Positions 51,304 through 60,689 of a stretch of 62,182 nt of DNA are shown here, piece by piece. Source of the stretch: Bacteroidota bacterium (GTDB lineage Bacteria; Bacteroidota; Bacteroidia; Chitinophagales; Chitinophagaceae); contig CANHGW010000012.1 in NCBI GenBank assembly GCA_947460175.1, positions 1 through 62,182 of the forward strand, in the 5' to 3' direction. The notes below the pieces were generated by a model, which searched no databases, was not told where the DNA came from, and saw only the letters and a program-made list of their open reading frames with translations. The number at the start of each line of letters is the position of its first letter. The stretch's first letter is position 1. Made by a program: the position numbers and the translations under genes.

Positions 51304-53019
51304 ATGAAAAACTTCGCTTCTTTTAGTTCAGTCATATTAATAAGTTTAGTTCTTATTATTACTCGTATTTTCTATACAGATACGAGTCAACCATTACCTA
51401 TTAAAGTAACTACATGGGATGCCTTAGGTTATTATTTATATTTACCCTCTACACATATTTATCATGATGACACTTCGTTTGATTGGTTTAAAAAAATTGA
51501 CTCCACTTATCAATTATCAGGCGGAACATTTTACCAAGCACAACCTCATGCTAATGGAAAATTAGTTTACAAATACCTGAGGGGTGTATCGCTTTTGCAA
51601 TTACCTTTTTATTATGCTGCTCATGCGTATGCATCCATTTCCAAACAATATCCTGCAGATGGCTTTTCATATCCGTATCAATTTGCAATAGCATTTGGTG
51701 CACTATTCTTTGTTATTCTTTCTCTTTTTATTTTAAGAAATATTCTAATTCGATATTACAAGGATAGCACTGTCGCAATTACCCTATTCCTTCTAGTAAT
51801 TGCAAGCAATGCTATTCAATATATTGCTATAGAAGGTGGACAAAGCCACGGGTATATTTTTCCTTTGTATGTATTCATTCTCTACTGCACTATACGGTGG
51901 CACGAAAATTATAAGCTCATCTGGAGTTTTTTAATAGGGCTTATTATTGGAATTGCAACTATCAGCAGACCGACCGAAGCCATCATGTTATTGATCCCTT
52001 TACTTTGGAACAAAAACAATGTTCAGCTTTGGAATGAAAAATGGCAAAAAATAAAGCAACAAAAAACGCACCTCATTGTTGTATTCATTGGAGGCTTTCT
52101 TGGCATCTTACCTCAATTAATTTATTGGAAACGAATCACAGGTTCATGGATATATGATGTAGGTAGTAAATGGGATTTTTTAAATCCTCATTTTCGTGTT
52201 TTAGTTGGTTGGGAAAAGGGATGGTTTATTTATACGCCTGTTACCATGCTCTTTGTAATTGGGTTGTTTTTTCTCAAACAAAAACCATTTAAAACAGCCA
52301 TTATTACTTTTTGTATTCTCAATATTTATATCATCATCTCATGGCATATATGGCGCTATGGTGGAAGCTATTCTACTCGAGCGTTGGTACAGAGTTATCC
52401 TGTTTTTGCAATACCATTAGCAGGTATCGTTGATTATATAATGAGCAGAAAATTAAAATGGGTTTTCATCCCACTTTCAATTTATTTAATCATAGTCAAT
52501 TTATTTCAACTAAGACAATACAACTTGGGCATTTTACATTATGATGATATGAATAGAAAATATTATTCATCCATTTATCTTAATCCGAATCCAAGTGCAC
52601 TTGATATGAGTTTATTAGATACGAAGGACTTTATTTCAAACGAATCAGGGTATAATAAAAAAACTATTTACGAACAACAAGAAAAAATTACTTTATTACC
52701 AAATTCAACCTTTTTTGAAGATACAATTAAACTAAACCAATCTAATCATCAACAATATCTAAAGGTAAATGCCCGTATAAATTCCTATGAACACCTTTGG
52801 AATAATTCACTTATGGCTACCTGTATATTGGATAATGATACTCTTATTCATTCATTTAGACTCATGCATCCACTTGCCAAAGTAAATCTAATGAACGATT
52901 ATGCCTTTTACATTCAACTTCCATCAACATCAACCAAAGCAATTCTAAGTTTAAAAATTAACTCTACTGATTATCATGGAGTAATGGAATCTCTCATCGT
53001 GAATATATTAAGTAGATAA
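51304..53019 (+). CDS. Multi-spanning membrane protein, GT-C glycosyltransferase-like
   Basis: 571 residues with about 10-12 membrane helices. The N-terminal loop after the first helix reads VTTWDALGYYLYLPSTHIYH, with acidic residues where GT-C enzymes (ArnT, PMT) have their catalytic Asp; the C-terminal 150 residues form a beta-rich extracytoplasmic domain (YLKVNARINSYEHLWNNSLM). GT-C enzymes move sugars from polyprenyl carriers. No sugar-biosynthesis genes adjoin it, so substrate and even enzyme status are inferred. It stands alone, with the tRNA-Phe terminator just after it. Confidence 0.65.
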   Translation: MKNFASFSSVILISLVLIITRIFYTDTSQPLPIKVTTWDALGYYLYLPSTHIYHDDTSFDWFKKIDSTYQLSGGTFYQAQPHANGKLVYKYLRGVSLLQLPFYYAAHAYASISKQYPADGFSYPYQFAIAFGALFFVILSLFILRNILIRYYKDSTVAITLFLLVIASNAIQYIAIEGGQSHGYIFPLYVFILYCTIRWHENYKLIWSFLIGLIIGIATISRPTEAIMLLIPLLWNKNNVQLWNEKWQKIKQQKTHLIVVFIGGFLGILPQLIYWKRITGSWIYDVGSKWDFLNPHFRVLVGWEKGWFIYTPVTMLFVIGLFFLKQKPFKTAIITFCILNIYIIISWHIWRYGGSYSTRALVQSYPVFAIPLAGIVDYIMSRKLKWVFIPLSIYLIIVNLFQLRQYNLGILHYDDMNRKYYSSIYLNPNPSALDMSLLDTKDFISNESGYNKKTIYEQQEKITLLPNSTFFEDTIKLNQSNHQQYLKVNARINSYEHLWNNSLMATCILDNDTLIHSFRLMHPLAKVNLMNDYAFYIQLPSTSTKAILSLKINSTDYHGVMESLIVNILSR

Positions 53020-53050
53020 GAATTTTAGAAATTGAAGTTGATTTAAATTA

Positions 53051-53081
53051 AAAAATCCCCGCAATTATTGCGAGGATTTTT
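53051..53081 (-). terminator. Terminator after tRNA-Phe
   Basis: On the minus strand the hairpin AAAAATCC-C-CGCAA / TTGCG-A-GGATTTTT has one mismatch and a 3-base loop and starts 2 bp beyond the tRNA 3' end. A T-run on the minus strand follows. It also faces the plus-strand membrane gene ending at 53019. Confidence 0.8.
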
Positions 53082-53082
53082 G

Positions 53083-53155
53083 TGGTGTGGGAGGGAATTG
53101 AACCCCCGACACAAGGATTTTCAGTCCTTTGCTCTACCAACTGAGCTACCGCACC
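53083..53155 (-). tRNA. tRNA-Phe (anticodon GAA)
   Basis: 73 bases on the minus strand: acceptor GGTGCGG, D-arm GCTC-AGTTGGTA-GAGC, anticodon arm AAGGA-CTGAAAA-TCCTT with anticodon GAA, T-arm GGGGG-TTCAATT-CCCTC, acceptor CCACACC and discriminator A. CCA is not encoded. The acceptor has one C5-A68 mismatch; T3-A70 and the other pairs are normal. All conserved bases that I can check (T8, GG in the D-loop, TTC in the T-loop) are present. Confidence 0.95.
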
Positions 53156-53210
53156 TTTCGATATACCTTTGGTTTGAAGGAGTGCAAAAATAGGAATATT
53201 ACGCAAATAA

Positions 53211-53324
53211 TCAAGTATTTTTATTCCTTTTTACGAAATAGATGATGAGCAACACAATCCAGATCAATAATATTGGCCATAATAGCCTCCACCAATTAAA
53301 ATCAGTAGGGATTACTTCATTCAT
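53211..53324 (-). CDS. Small single-pass membrane protein downstream of recQ (37 residues)
   Basis: The ORF reads MNEVIPTDFNWWRLLWPILL, IWIVLLIIYFVKRNKNT. A polar, Trp-rich start leads into one helix (about 14-31) and a basic tail, a typical orientation for a membrane-anchored microprotein. It begins 11 bp after the recQ stop on the same strand, so it is probably cotranscribed. I do not recognise a family. The complete helix and the spacing support it. Confidence 0.5.
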   Translation of the reverse strand: MNEVIPTDFNWWRLLWPILLIWIVLLIIYFVKRNKNT

Positions 53325-53335
53325 ATTATTAATGA

Positions 53336-55567
53336 TTAGTTGGCATATTCACTCATGAATTTAATACGCATCAATCTCAATTGTTCTATACTGATATTAT
53401 TCTCTTTCATCTCCTCATAAGCCTCTTCAATATTACCTGTATCGCTCGATTGTAGGTAATCATAAATATCATCTTGATCATATTCATCTACATAATCATC
53501 GATACAATAGTCAAGGTTTAATTTAGTGCCACTTGATACAATGGTTTCCATTTCATCGAGTAATTCTAGCAAGTTGATTTCCTTCATATTAGCAATGGTT
53601 TCCAATGGAATCTTTTTGTCAATATTTTGAATTATAAATACTTTCAATCCACTTTTGTTCACAACACTTTTCATCACAAATTCATCCACCTTCTCAATAT
53701 CATTTTCTTCTACATATTTTGCAATCAAGTCTACAAATTTGCGACCATACTTCATGGCTTTACCTTTGCTCACACCTGCAATGTTTTCCATTTCTTTCAT
53801 TGAAGTAGGATAGTTGGTCGCCATATCTTCCAATGAATTTTCAAGAAATACTACAAACGGTGGTACTTTATGTTGTGTAGCAACCTCACGACGAAGCTCT
53901 TTGAGCATCTCGAGCAAAACAGGATCAAGTGCCGAACTTCCACTTCCGCCTCCCGAAGAAGCTACTTCATCATCATCGCCTTCGGCATCTTCAAATTTAT
54001 GATTCAAGGATAGTTTCAATGAATATGGTTTTTTCAAAAAGGCTTTACCTTTATCGGTCAATTTTAATAAGCCATATTCTTCGATATCTTTCTTTATAAG
54101 ACCTTCCACCATCATTTGTCTTACCAATGAAAACCAAAAATGTTCATCCATTTGGAAATGTGCTCCTTGGCTAAAACATTTTAATTTATCATGTTTGTAA
54201 GCTTGAATTTGGGTATTGGTTCTTCCTAATATTACATTGATGACATAATCGATACCAAACATTTCTTTCAATTGCTTGATAGTCTCAAGTGCAGTAAATA
54301 TGGTATCTTTTACATCTATTTTTTCTTTCGGATGCAAGCAATTGTCACACATATTATTACACTTGTCGTCATTATACTCTTCTCCGAAATAGTGTAACAA
54401 TACTTTTCTACGACAAATAGCACTTTCAGCATAAGCAACTGTTTCACCTATTAACTGTGCGCCCATTTCTCGCTCTGTAAGTGGTTTATCTCGCATAAGA
54501 TGTTCCAATTTCTGTACATCTTTGTATGAGAAATAAAGTATACAGACGCCTTCTAAACCATCTCTACCTGCTCGGCCAGTTTCTTGATAATAATTTTCGA
54601 TTGATTTAGGAATGTTGTAATGCATTACAAATCGAATATCTGGCTTGTCAATACCCATTCCAAATGCAATGGTAGCAACGATTACATCGACCTTTTCCAT
54701 CAAAAACTGATCTTGACGTAAAGCTCGTGTTTTACTATCCAATCCTGCATGATAAGCTACAGCACTGATTCCATTCGCTACCAATATTTGTGCTAAATCT
54801 TCTGTTGTTTTACGATTCAAGGTGTAAATGATACCACTTTTACCTCTGTTCTGCTGAATAAACTTTACGATATGCTTGACCGTTTGATCTTTTTTGCCTT
54901 TTGGAACTATTTCATAAAAAAGATTACTTCGATTAAATGACGAAACAAATACGTTAGGTTTTTTCAACACTAAATTCTTCAAAATATCATCTTGCACCTT
55001 AGGTGTTGCAGTAGCAGTCAGTGCAATTATATTTAATTTAGGATTTATGGTATCTATGATGTCTCTTATTTTTCGGTACTCAGGTCTAAAATCGTGCCCC
55101 CACTCTGAAATACAGTGTGCCTCATCGACTGCTACAAATGAAATATTTAATTCCTTCAGAAAATCGACATTCTCTTCTTTTGTAAGTGTCTCGGGTGCTA
55201 CATAGAGCATTTTGGTTTTCCCTCCGAGCAAATCTTCTTTTACCTTTTTTATTTGACCTTTGTTGAGCGATGAGTTTAAGAAATGGGCTACATTTTCAAT
55301 ATCACTGTAACTAGTCATTAAATCCACCTGATTTTTCATCAAAGCGATTAATGGAGATACCACTATAGCTATACCTTCACTTATAAGAGCTGGTAATTGA
55401 TAGCACATGGATTTACCACCTCCCGTAGGCATTATCACAAAGGTATCTTTCCCTTCCAATACACTATGTATAATTTCCTCCTGATCGCCTTTAAATTTAT
55501 CAAAGCCGAAATTTTCATATAACGCTTTTTTCAGGTCGATTCGCTCGGCCTTTTTTGCTTTTGCCAT
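53336..55567 (-). CDS. recQ: ATP-dependent DNA helicase RecQ
   Basis: 743 residues, long for the family. Helicase motifs: FGFDKFKGDQEEIIHSVLEG (motif 0), MPTGGGKSMCYQLPAL (Walker A), VDEAHCISEWGHDFRP (DEAH box plus aromatic loop), ALTATATPKVQDDI, VATIAFGMGIDKPDIRFVMH and QETGRAGRDGLEGVC. The RQC zinc cysteines are Cys in AICRRKVLLHYFGE and CNNMCDNCLHP. An HRDC domain (LKELRREVATQHKVPPFVVF) follows, then a C-terminal acidic extension of about 110 residues (DYVDEYDQDDIYDYLQSS) seen in many Bacteroidota RecQ proteins. It unwinds recombination intermediates. Confidence 0.96.
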   Translation of the reverse strand: MAKAKKAERIDLKKALYENFGFDKFKGDQEEIIHSVLEGKDTFVIMPTGGGKSMCYQLPALISEGIAIVVSPLIALMKNQVDLMTSYSDIENVAHFLNSSLNKGQIKKVKEDLLGGKTKMLYVAPETLTKEENVDFLKELNISFVAVDEAHCISEWGHDFRPEYRKIRDIIDTINPKLNIIALTATATPKVQDDILKNLVLKKPNVFVSSFNRSNLFYEIVPKGKKDQTVKHIVKFIQQNRGKSGIIYTLNRKTTEDLAQILVANGISAVAYHAGLDSKTRALRQDQFLMEKVDVIVATIAFGMGIDKPDIRFVMHYNIPKSIENYYQETGRAGRDGLEGVCILYFSYKDVQKLEHLMRDKPLTEREMGAQLIGETVAYAESAICRRKVLLHYFGEEYNDDKCNNMCDNCLHPKEKIDVKDTIFTALETIKQLKEMFGIDYVINVILGRTNTQIQAYKHDKLKCFSQGAHFQMDEHFWFSLVRQMMVEGLIKKDIEEYGLLKLTDKGKAFLKKPYSLKLSLNHKFEDAEGDDDEVASSGGGSGSSALDPVLLEMLKELRREVATQHKVPPFVVFLENSLEDMATNYPTSMKEMENIAGVSKGKAMKYGRKFVDLIAKYVEENDIEKVDEFVMKSVVNKSGLKVFIIQNIDKKIPLETIANMKEINLLELLDEMETIVSSGTKLNLDYCIDDYVDEYDQDDIYDYLQSSDTGNIEEAYEEMKENNISIEQLRLMRIKFMSEYAN

Positions 55568-55637
55568 AAACTATTTTCTTTTTTAATCCCCCCAAGGATC
55601 TACTCTGGTTTAGAAGTAGTTCACTAATGTACTCTTT

Positions 55638-55669
55638 TTTTTCTATTTTACAAAATGTAAATAGAAAAA
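55638..55669. repeat. AT-rich hairpin in the recQ-TPR gene intergenic region
   Basis: TTTTCTATTTTAC (ending 55651) and GTAAATAGAAAAA (55657-55669) pair with one bulged T and a 5-base loop AAAAT. It lies in the 256-bp divergent gap upstream of recQ. It may be a regulatory hairpin or chance in AT-rich DNA; nothing else in the gap is recognisable to me. Confidence 0.35.
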
Positions 55670-55823
55670 TAAAAACCACTCGATTTCAAACGAAATTAGT
55701 ATTGTGCTAGCACTTTTCCATATAATAAATCGTTAAAAACATAAAATTAATTAATCAGCTTCTTTTATCAATTTTCACAATTGAATTGTAGATAGATGAA
55801 TAAAATTTCGGACATTTGACTTA

Positions 55824-57656
55824 ATGAAAAAAACCTTCTTTCTGTTATTCTTTTCACTTTGGTCATTTTGTACGTCAGCACAAGAACAATTGTTGAATGT
55901 TGCACGTCAATACTTATTAAGTGGCGATTATGAGAAATCGGCTGCTACCTTCAAACAACTCCTTGAATATTCACCCAACGACCCTGAAATATTGCAAAGT
56001 TATTTCAAGAGTCTCATCGGATTGAAAGACTACAAATCTGCTGAAAAAATCATCAAACTACAATTAAAGCAAAAGCCCAATGATGCAGTGGCCAATTTTG
56101 AACTAGCAAAATTATATAAAGCACAAGGCGACGAAAAAAAATATCAAAAGCTTTGCAGCAAAATTATACATGATTTACATCCCGATGACCAGATTATACG
56201 ATCTGTTGCAACCATGTTTGAAAAAGAAGGATTATATGATTTTGCATTAGAAACGTACGAGAAAGGAAAAAGTTTTCAAAAAGAAAACACCTATTTATAT
56301 GCAGAGGAGTTGGCACTTTTATTTGATAAAAAAGGTGATAGTGAAAAGGCAACAGAGAGTTTGCTTGATTTGTATATATCACGTCCCGAAAAAGGGGAAG
56401 AAATCAAAGCTACTTTTCAACGGATGATGGACAAACCTGAAAAGCTAGAATCGCTTCGCAAAAAAGTATTGAAACGTGCGACCAAAGAAACAGAAAACAT
56501 AGCTTATCCCGATCTACTTGCTTGGATGTATATTCAACAACATGATTATGAAAGTGCATTTATTCAAATTAAATCCATCGACACACGACTCAATGAACAA
56601 GGCAGACGGGTATTAGGATTTGCACGAGTAGCCTTTCGTGAAAAAGAATTCAAAGCTGCCCTCATGGCGTATGATGTTGTAATAGACAAAGGGAGTGACC
56701 AACCTTTTTACTTGTTGACTCGAAGCGAAAAATTGACTTGTATGAAAGAGCAACTTCATCATAATCCTCATTACACACAAGCCGATGTTGCCAATGTTAC
56801 AGCACAATACAGCGCATTTTTAGACGCCTATCCTGCATATAAACTAAAAGAGACCTTGAGAGAATATGCAGAACTTGAAGCACGCTATGCGCACGATATA
56901 GATAAAGCCATCAGTCTATTGAGCGAAATTGTGAATGCTGGAAATGTAGATCGCACATTCAAGGGGCGGTGTAAATTAGAAATGGGCGATTATGAATTGG
57001 TTCGCAACAATGTATGGGAAAGCACTTTACTATATTCACAAGTGGATAAAGATTTCAAACAAGATATGCTTGGCGAAGAAGCGCGATTTAAAAATGCAAA
57101 GTTATCTTATTATACTGGCGACTTTAAATGGGCACAAGGTCAATTGGATGTACTCAAAGCGTCTACAAGTGAATTGATTGCGAATGACGCATTGAATCTA
57201 TCTGTATTAATTACTGAAAATAATCCGCCAGCTGATAGTAATACTACACCCCTTTTAATGTTTGCTCGTGCCGATTTACTCGAATTTCAAAATAAAGACC
57301 AGCAAGCAATCGACATTCTTGATAGCATCAGTTCGACCTATCCCGAGCATCCGCTACTTGATGATATTATGATGGTGAAAGCCGATATTGCAATTAAAAA
57401 ACAAGATTATAGTGAAGCCGCTATGCATTTACAAAACATAGTAACCAAGCATGCAGATGATGTATTGGCAGACGATGCATTGTTTCATCTTGCCTCTATC
57501 AACGAAGAGTTTTTCAATAATAAAGAAGAAGCCAAACGACTCTTTGAACAATTGATTATAAAATATCCTGGTAGTACATACATTAATCAAGCGCGCAAAC
57601 GATTCAGATTGTTGCGTGGCGATAAGCCTGATGTAGAAGAAGTGAAACCCTTTTAA
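55824..57656 (+). CDS. Secreted tetratricopeptide-repeat protein
   Basis: 610 residues with a signal peptide (MKKTFFLLFFSLWSFCTSA). TPR units run along most of the length, clear at both ends: NVARQYLLSGDYEKSAATFK, NFELAKLYKAQGDEKKYQKL and later FARADLLEFQNKDQQAIDIL, LVADDALFHLASINEEFFNN-like and KYPGSTYINQARKRFRLLRG. The last part resembles YbgF/BamD-type repeats. It probably acts as an envelope scaffold. It is not next to gld, por or bam genes, so the partner is unknown. Confidence 0.82.
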   Translation: MKKTFFLLFFSLWSFCTSAQEQLLNVARQYLLSGDYEKSAATFKQLLEYSPNDPEILQSYFKSLIGLKDYKSAEKIIKLQLKQKPNDAVANFELAKLYKAQGDEKKYQKLCSKIIHDLHPDDQIIRSVATMFEKEGLYDFALETYEKGKSFQKENTYLYAEELALLFDKKGDSEKATESLLDLYISRPEKGEEIKATFQRMMDKPEKLESLRKKVLKRATKETENIAYPDLLAWMYIQQHDYESAFIQIKSIDTRLNEQGRRVLGFARVAFREKEFKAALMAYDVVIDKGSDQPFYLLTRSEKLTCMKEQLHHNPHYTQADVANVTAQYSAFLDAYPAYKLKETLREYAELEARYAHDIDKAISLLSEIVNAGNVDRTFKGRCKLEMGDYELVRNNVWESTLLYSQVDKDFKQDMLGEEARFKNAKLSYYTGDFKWAQGQLDVLKASTSELIANDALNLSVLITENNPPADSNTTPLLMFARADLLEFQNKDQQAIDILDSISSTYPEHPLLDDIMMVKADIAIKKQDYSEAAMHLQNIVTKHADDVLADDALFHLASINEEFFNNKEEAKRLFEQLIIKYPGSTYINQARKRFRLLRGDKPDVEEVKPF

Positions 57657-57769
57657 TTTTTTTAAGACAACCTTCGGTTTTGTTTAACAGCTTTTGATAT
57701 AACCTATAGCCTACTTGTATATTTCTTTGTGCAATCATTTTTTCATACACAAAAAAACAACAACACAAC

Positions 57770-59098
57770 ATGGACACATTCCCCGAAATCCCCCAACAAG
57801 AAACAAGTATTTTTCAACGAAACAAAAATCTGATCAAGGGCTTCATGATCAGTTTTTTAATTTTAGCCCTATTGATACCAACTTTTTTTATTGCACAACT
57901 TATTCAAGAACGACAACATAGAAACGAAGAAGTAAAAAGTGAAATAGCTAGCCAATGGAGTACAAAGCAATCATTGACAGGTCCTATATTGGTAATACCA
58001 TATTTACAATCAGAAAAAAATACCGATAACAAAATAATCTCTGTGAAAAGATACAGTTATTTTCTCCCAGAATATTTGAAAATAAACGGGACGCTTTTAC
58101 ATGATTACAGAGCTCGAAGTACCATTTTTAAACTGATTGTTTATACAGCCAATCTTACCATCAGTGGTACGTATAGTCCCCTTAAGCTTTCTAAATTAAA
58201 CATACCAAGCGAAAATCTTTTGCTGAATGAAGCCTTCATTGCTTATGGCCTTTCGGACTATACTGGCATACAAGAACAAATGAAAATAAATTGGGATGGC
58301 AAACTTTATGATTTTAATGCTGGATCCAATCAGGTTGGGTTTCTTGCTAAGGGGCTCCATACACCAATGCCACTTACAACCGATGACATTAATAAGACAC
58401 ATACGTTTGATATGAAAATATCATTACGCGGATCGGAACAAATAGATTTTACACCTGTAGGTAAATCGACACAAGTAACATTATCATCCAAATGGCCTTA
58501 TCCAGATTTCAAAGGAAAAACCTTACCTGAAAAATCTATTTCGGATAGTGGCTTTACAGCCAATTGGAAAGCGTTTGATTTGAACAGAGAGTTTCCACAG
58601 GAATGGAAAGAAGGAAATGAAGTAGAAATCAACAATAGTAATTTTGGTGTCAATTTGATACAACCCTTGGACAATTACGCAAAAACTTCACGTACTATTA
58701 AGTACGCTATACTAGTCATTATGCTTACGTTTGTTATATACTTTTTCATTGAGGTCTTACAGAAAAAAAGCGTTCATGCAGTTCAATATGTTTTAATAGG
58801 ATTTGCCCTTTGTATATTTTATACATTACTATTATCAATTTCAGAGTACACTTCATTTGTAGGGTCATATACAATTTCAGCTTTGGCTACTATACTTCTT
58901 ATATCCTTGTATACCAAAAGTGTATTTGGCAGTATTAAAACAGCCTCCATTTTTGGTAGCTTCTTAACTCTGCTGTATTTATTTATATTTATCCTGATTC
59001 AACTACAAGATGGTGCCTTATTAGCAGGTAGTATTGGATTATTTTTAATCTTAGCAGCTATCATGTACTTCTCTCGAAAGATAGAGTGGTATAAATAG
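57770..59098 (+). CDS. creD: Cell envelope integrity protein CreD (CreD family)
   Basis: 442 residues. An N-terminal helix (KGFMISFLILALLIPTFFIA) is followed by a long extracytoplasmic beta region with TGPILVIPYLQSE, NGTLLHDYRARSTIFKLIVY, ISLRGSEQIDFTPVGKSTQV and SSKWPYPDFKG, then about five helices from residue 300 (YAILVIMLTFVIYFFIEVLQ, AVQYVLIGFALCIFYTLLLS, YTISALATILLISLYTKSVF). The fold and order match CreD, the inner-membrane product of the creABCD locus linked to envelope stress and colicin tolerance. The creBC regulators are absent, as is usual in Bacteroidota. A perfect terminator follows. Confidence 0.92.
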   Translation: MDTFPEIPQQETSIFQRNKNLIKGFMISFLILALLIPTFFIAQLIQERQHRNEEVKSEIASQWSTKQSLTGPILVIPYLQSEKNTDNKIISVKRYSYFLPEYLKINGTLLHDYRARSTIFKLIVYTANLTISGTYSPLKLSKLNIPSENLLLNEAFIAYGLSDYTGIQEQMKINWDGKLYDFNAGSNQVGFLAKGLHTPMPLTTDDINKTHTFDMKISLRGSEQIDFTPVGKSTQVTLSSKWPYPDFKGKTLPEKSISDSGFTANWKAFDLNREFPQEWKEGNEVEINNSNFGVNLIQPLDNYAKTSRTIKYAILVIMLTFVIYFFIEVLQKKSVHAVQYVLIGFALCIFYTLLLSISEYTSFVGSYTISALATILLISLYTKSVFGSIKTASIFGSFLTLLYLFIFILIQLQDGALLAGSIGLFLILAAIMYFSRKIEWYK

Positions 59099-59128
59099 GC
59101 ATTATTCGAAATACAACCATGTCATTAC

Positions 59129-59165
59129 ATCCTTTAAGGCTCAACACCTTAAAGGATTTTTTTTT
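59129..59165 (+). terminator. Rho-independent terminator after creD
   Basis: Perfect 11-bp stem ATCCTTTAAGG (59129-59139) / CCTTAAAGGAT (59147-59157), 7-base loop, and a run of nine T (59157-59165). Confidence 0.9.
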
Positions 59166-59191
59166 ATTACATTTGCTCAAAATTTATATTG

Positions 59192-60664
59192 ATGTCAGTA
59201 CAGGCTTTAGGAATTAACAAACTTTCGTTAGCAGATATAGAAACTATTTTAAAACATCCAATTGAATTAGATGAAACGTCTATTGCCAACATAGAAAAGT
59301 GTCGTGCTTATTTGGATCGTAAAATGAAAGAAGAAGGCAAAACTTTTTATGGCATTAATACTGGGTTTGGAAGTTTATGTAATGTAAAAATATCAAATGA
59401 TGATATTGAACAATTGCAAGAAAATTTAGTGTTGAGCCATGCTTGTGGCATGGGAAATGAAGTGCCACAAGACATTGTAAAATTAATGCTTTTGCTAAAA
59501 GTGAAAAACTTTGTGTATGGCAATAGTGGTGTGAGTTTACAAGTAACGAATCGTTTAATTGATTTTTATAACCAAACTATTTTACCTGTCGTTTATCAAT
59601 TAGGTTCTTTGGGTGCAAGTGGCGATTTAGCTCCATTGGCACATTTGAGTTTGCCATTATTAAACAAAGGTGAAGTGTATATTGATGGTATCAAACGCAA
59701 TGCGAATGAATTGAGTTTTGAACCATTAAAATTACAAAGCAAAGAAGGTTTGGCCTTATTGAACGGAACTCAATTTATGAGCTCCTATGCAGTGTGGTGT
59801 TTATTGAAAATTAAAAAACTAATTCAATGGGCTGATGTAATAGCTGCTATTTCATTTGAGGGATACGATGCCACATTAGAACCATTTACATCCAATATTC
59901 ATTCAGTAAGAAACCATGAAGGGCAAATAAATGTTGCAAAAAACATGCTTCGTATTTTGAGTGGTAGTGAAATATCCGATTCTCCAAAAACACAGGTGCA
60001 AGACCCTTATAGTTTCAGATGTATTCCTCAAGTGCATGGTGCTACGAGAGATGCAGTGGCACACGTAGAAAAAATTGTGGAACAAGAAATAAATGCTGTA
60101 ACCGACAATCCACTCGTATTTCCAGATGATGATTTAATTTTAAGTGGTGGTAATTTTCATGGTCAACCCTTGGCGATTAATTTAGATTATTTAGCTATTG
60201 CTATTGCCGAATTAGGAAATATTTCTGAACGTAGAACGTACCTTTTAATTTCTGGACAACGAAACTTACCACCATTCTTAGTGAAGAGTGCGGGCTTAGA
60301 TAGTGGGTTAATGATAGCCCAATATACTGCAGCATCTATTGTGAGTAAAAACAAACAATTGTGTACACCTGCAAGTGTTGATAGTATTGTAAGTAGTAAC
60401 GGACAAGAAGATCATGTAAGTATGGGGGCAAATGCAGCCACCAAATTATATGAAATTGTCAATAATGTAGAAATGATTTTAGCTATTGAATTGCTCAATG
60501 CAACGCAAGCATTGGAATTCCGTCGTCCAAAAAAATCTTCAGACTTGATAGAAAAATTAGTCACTGCATATAGAAAAACAGTTCCCTTTATTGAACAAGA
60601 TAGAATCATTCATGAAGACATGATGAAGAGTATTGCTTTTATGAATGACTATATATTCGAATAA
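59192..60664 (+). CDS. hutH: Histidine ammonia-lyase
   Basis: 490 residues from ATG 59192 (MSVQALGINKLSLADIETIL). The MIO cofactor forms from Ala142-Ser143-Gly144 in GSLGASGDLAPLAHLSLPLL. Further signatures are FYGINTGFGSLCNVKIS, NLVLSHACGMGNEVP with His83, YSFRCIPQVHGATRDA, TDNPLVFPDDDLILSGGNFH and SSNGQEDHVSMGANAA. The SH and QED residues favour histidine over phenylalanine or tyrosine as substrate. It removes ammonia from histidine to give urocanate. hutU, hutI and other hut genes are not adjacent, so the pathway is either scattered or the enzyme stands alone. Confidence 0.93.
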   Translation: MSVQALGINKLSLADIETILKHPIELDETSIANIEKCRAYLDRKMKEEGKTFYGINTGFGSLCNVKISNDDIEQLQENLVLSHACGMGNEVPQDIVKLMLLLKVKNFVYGNSGVSLQVTNRLIDFYNQTILPVVYQLGSLGASGDLAPLAHLSLPLLNKGEVYIDGIKRNANELSFEPLKLQSKEGLALLNGTQFMSSYAVWCLLKIKKLIQWADVIAAISFEGYDATLEPFTSNIHSVRNHEGQINVAKNMLRILSGSEISDSPKTQVQDPYSFRCIPQVHGATRDAVAHVEKIVEQEINAVTDNPLVFPDDDLILSGGNFHGQPLAINLDYLAIAIAELGNISERRTYLLISGQRNLPPFLVKSAGLDSGLMIAQYTAASIVSKNKQLCTPASVDSIVSSNGQEDHVSMGANAATKLYEIVNNVEMILAIELLNATQALEFRRPKKSSDLIEKLVTAYRKTVPFIEQDRIIHEDMMKSIAFMNDYIFE

Positions 60665-60689
60665 TTAAACACGTTGAACTCCGTTATAA

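Noticed and set aside
57715-57921. 68-residue plus-strand frame before creD
   Set aside because: It overlaps the creD start in another frame and has low-complexity His/Thr content; creD itself has strong family support.
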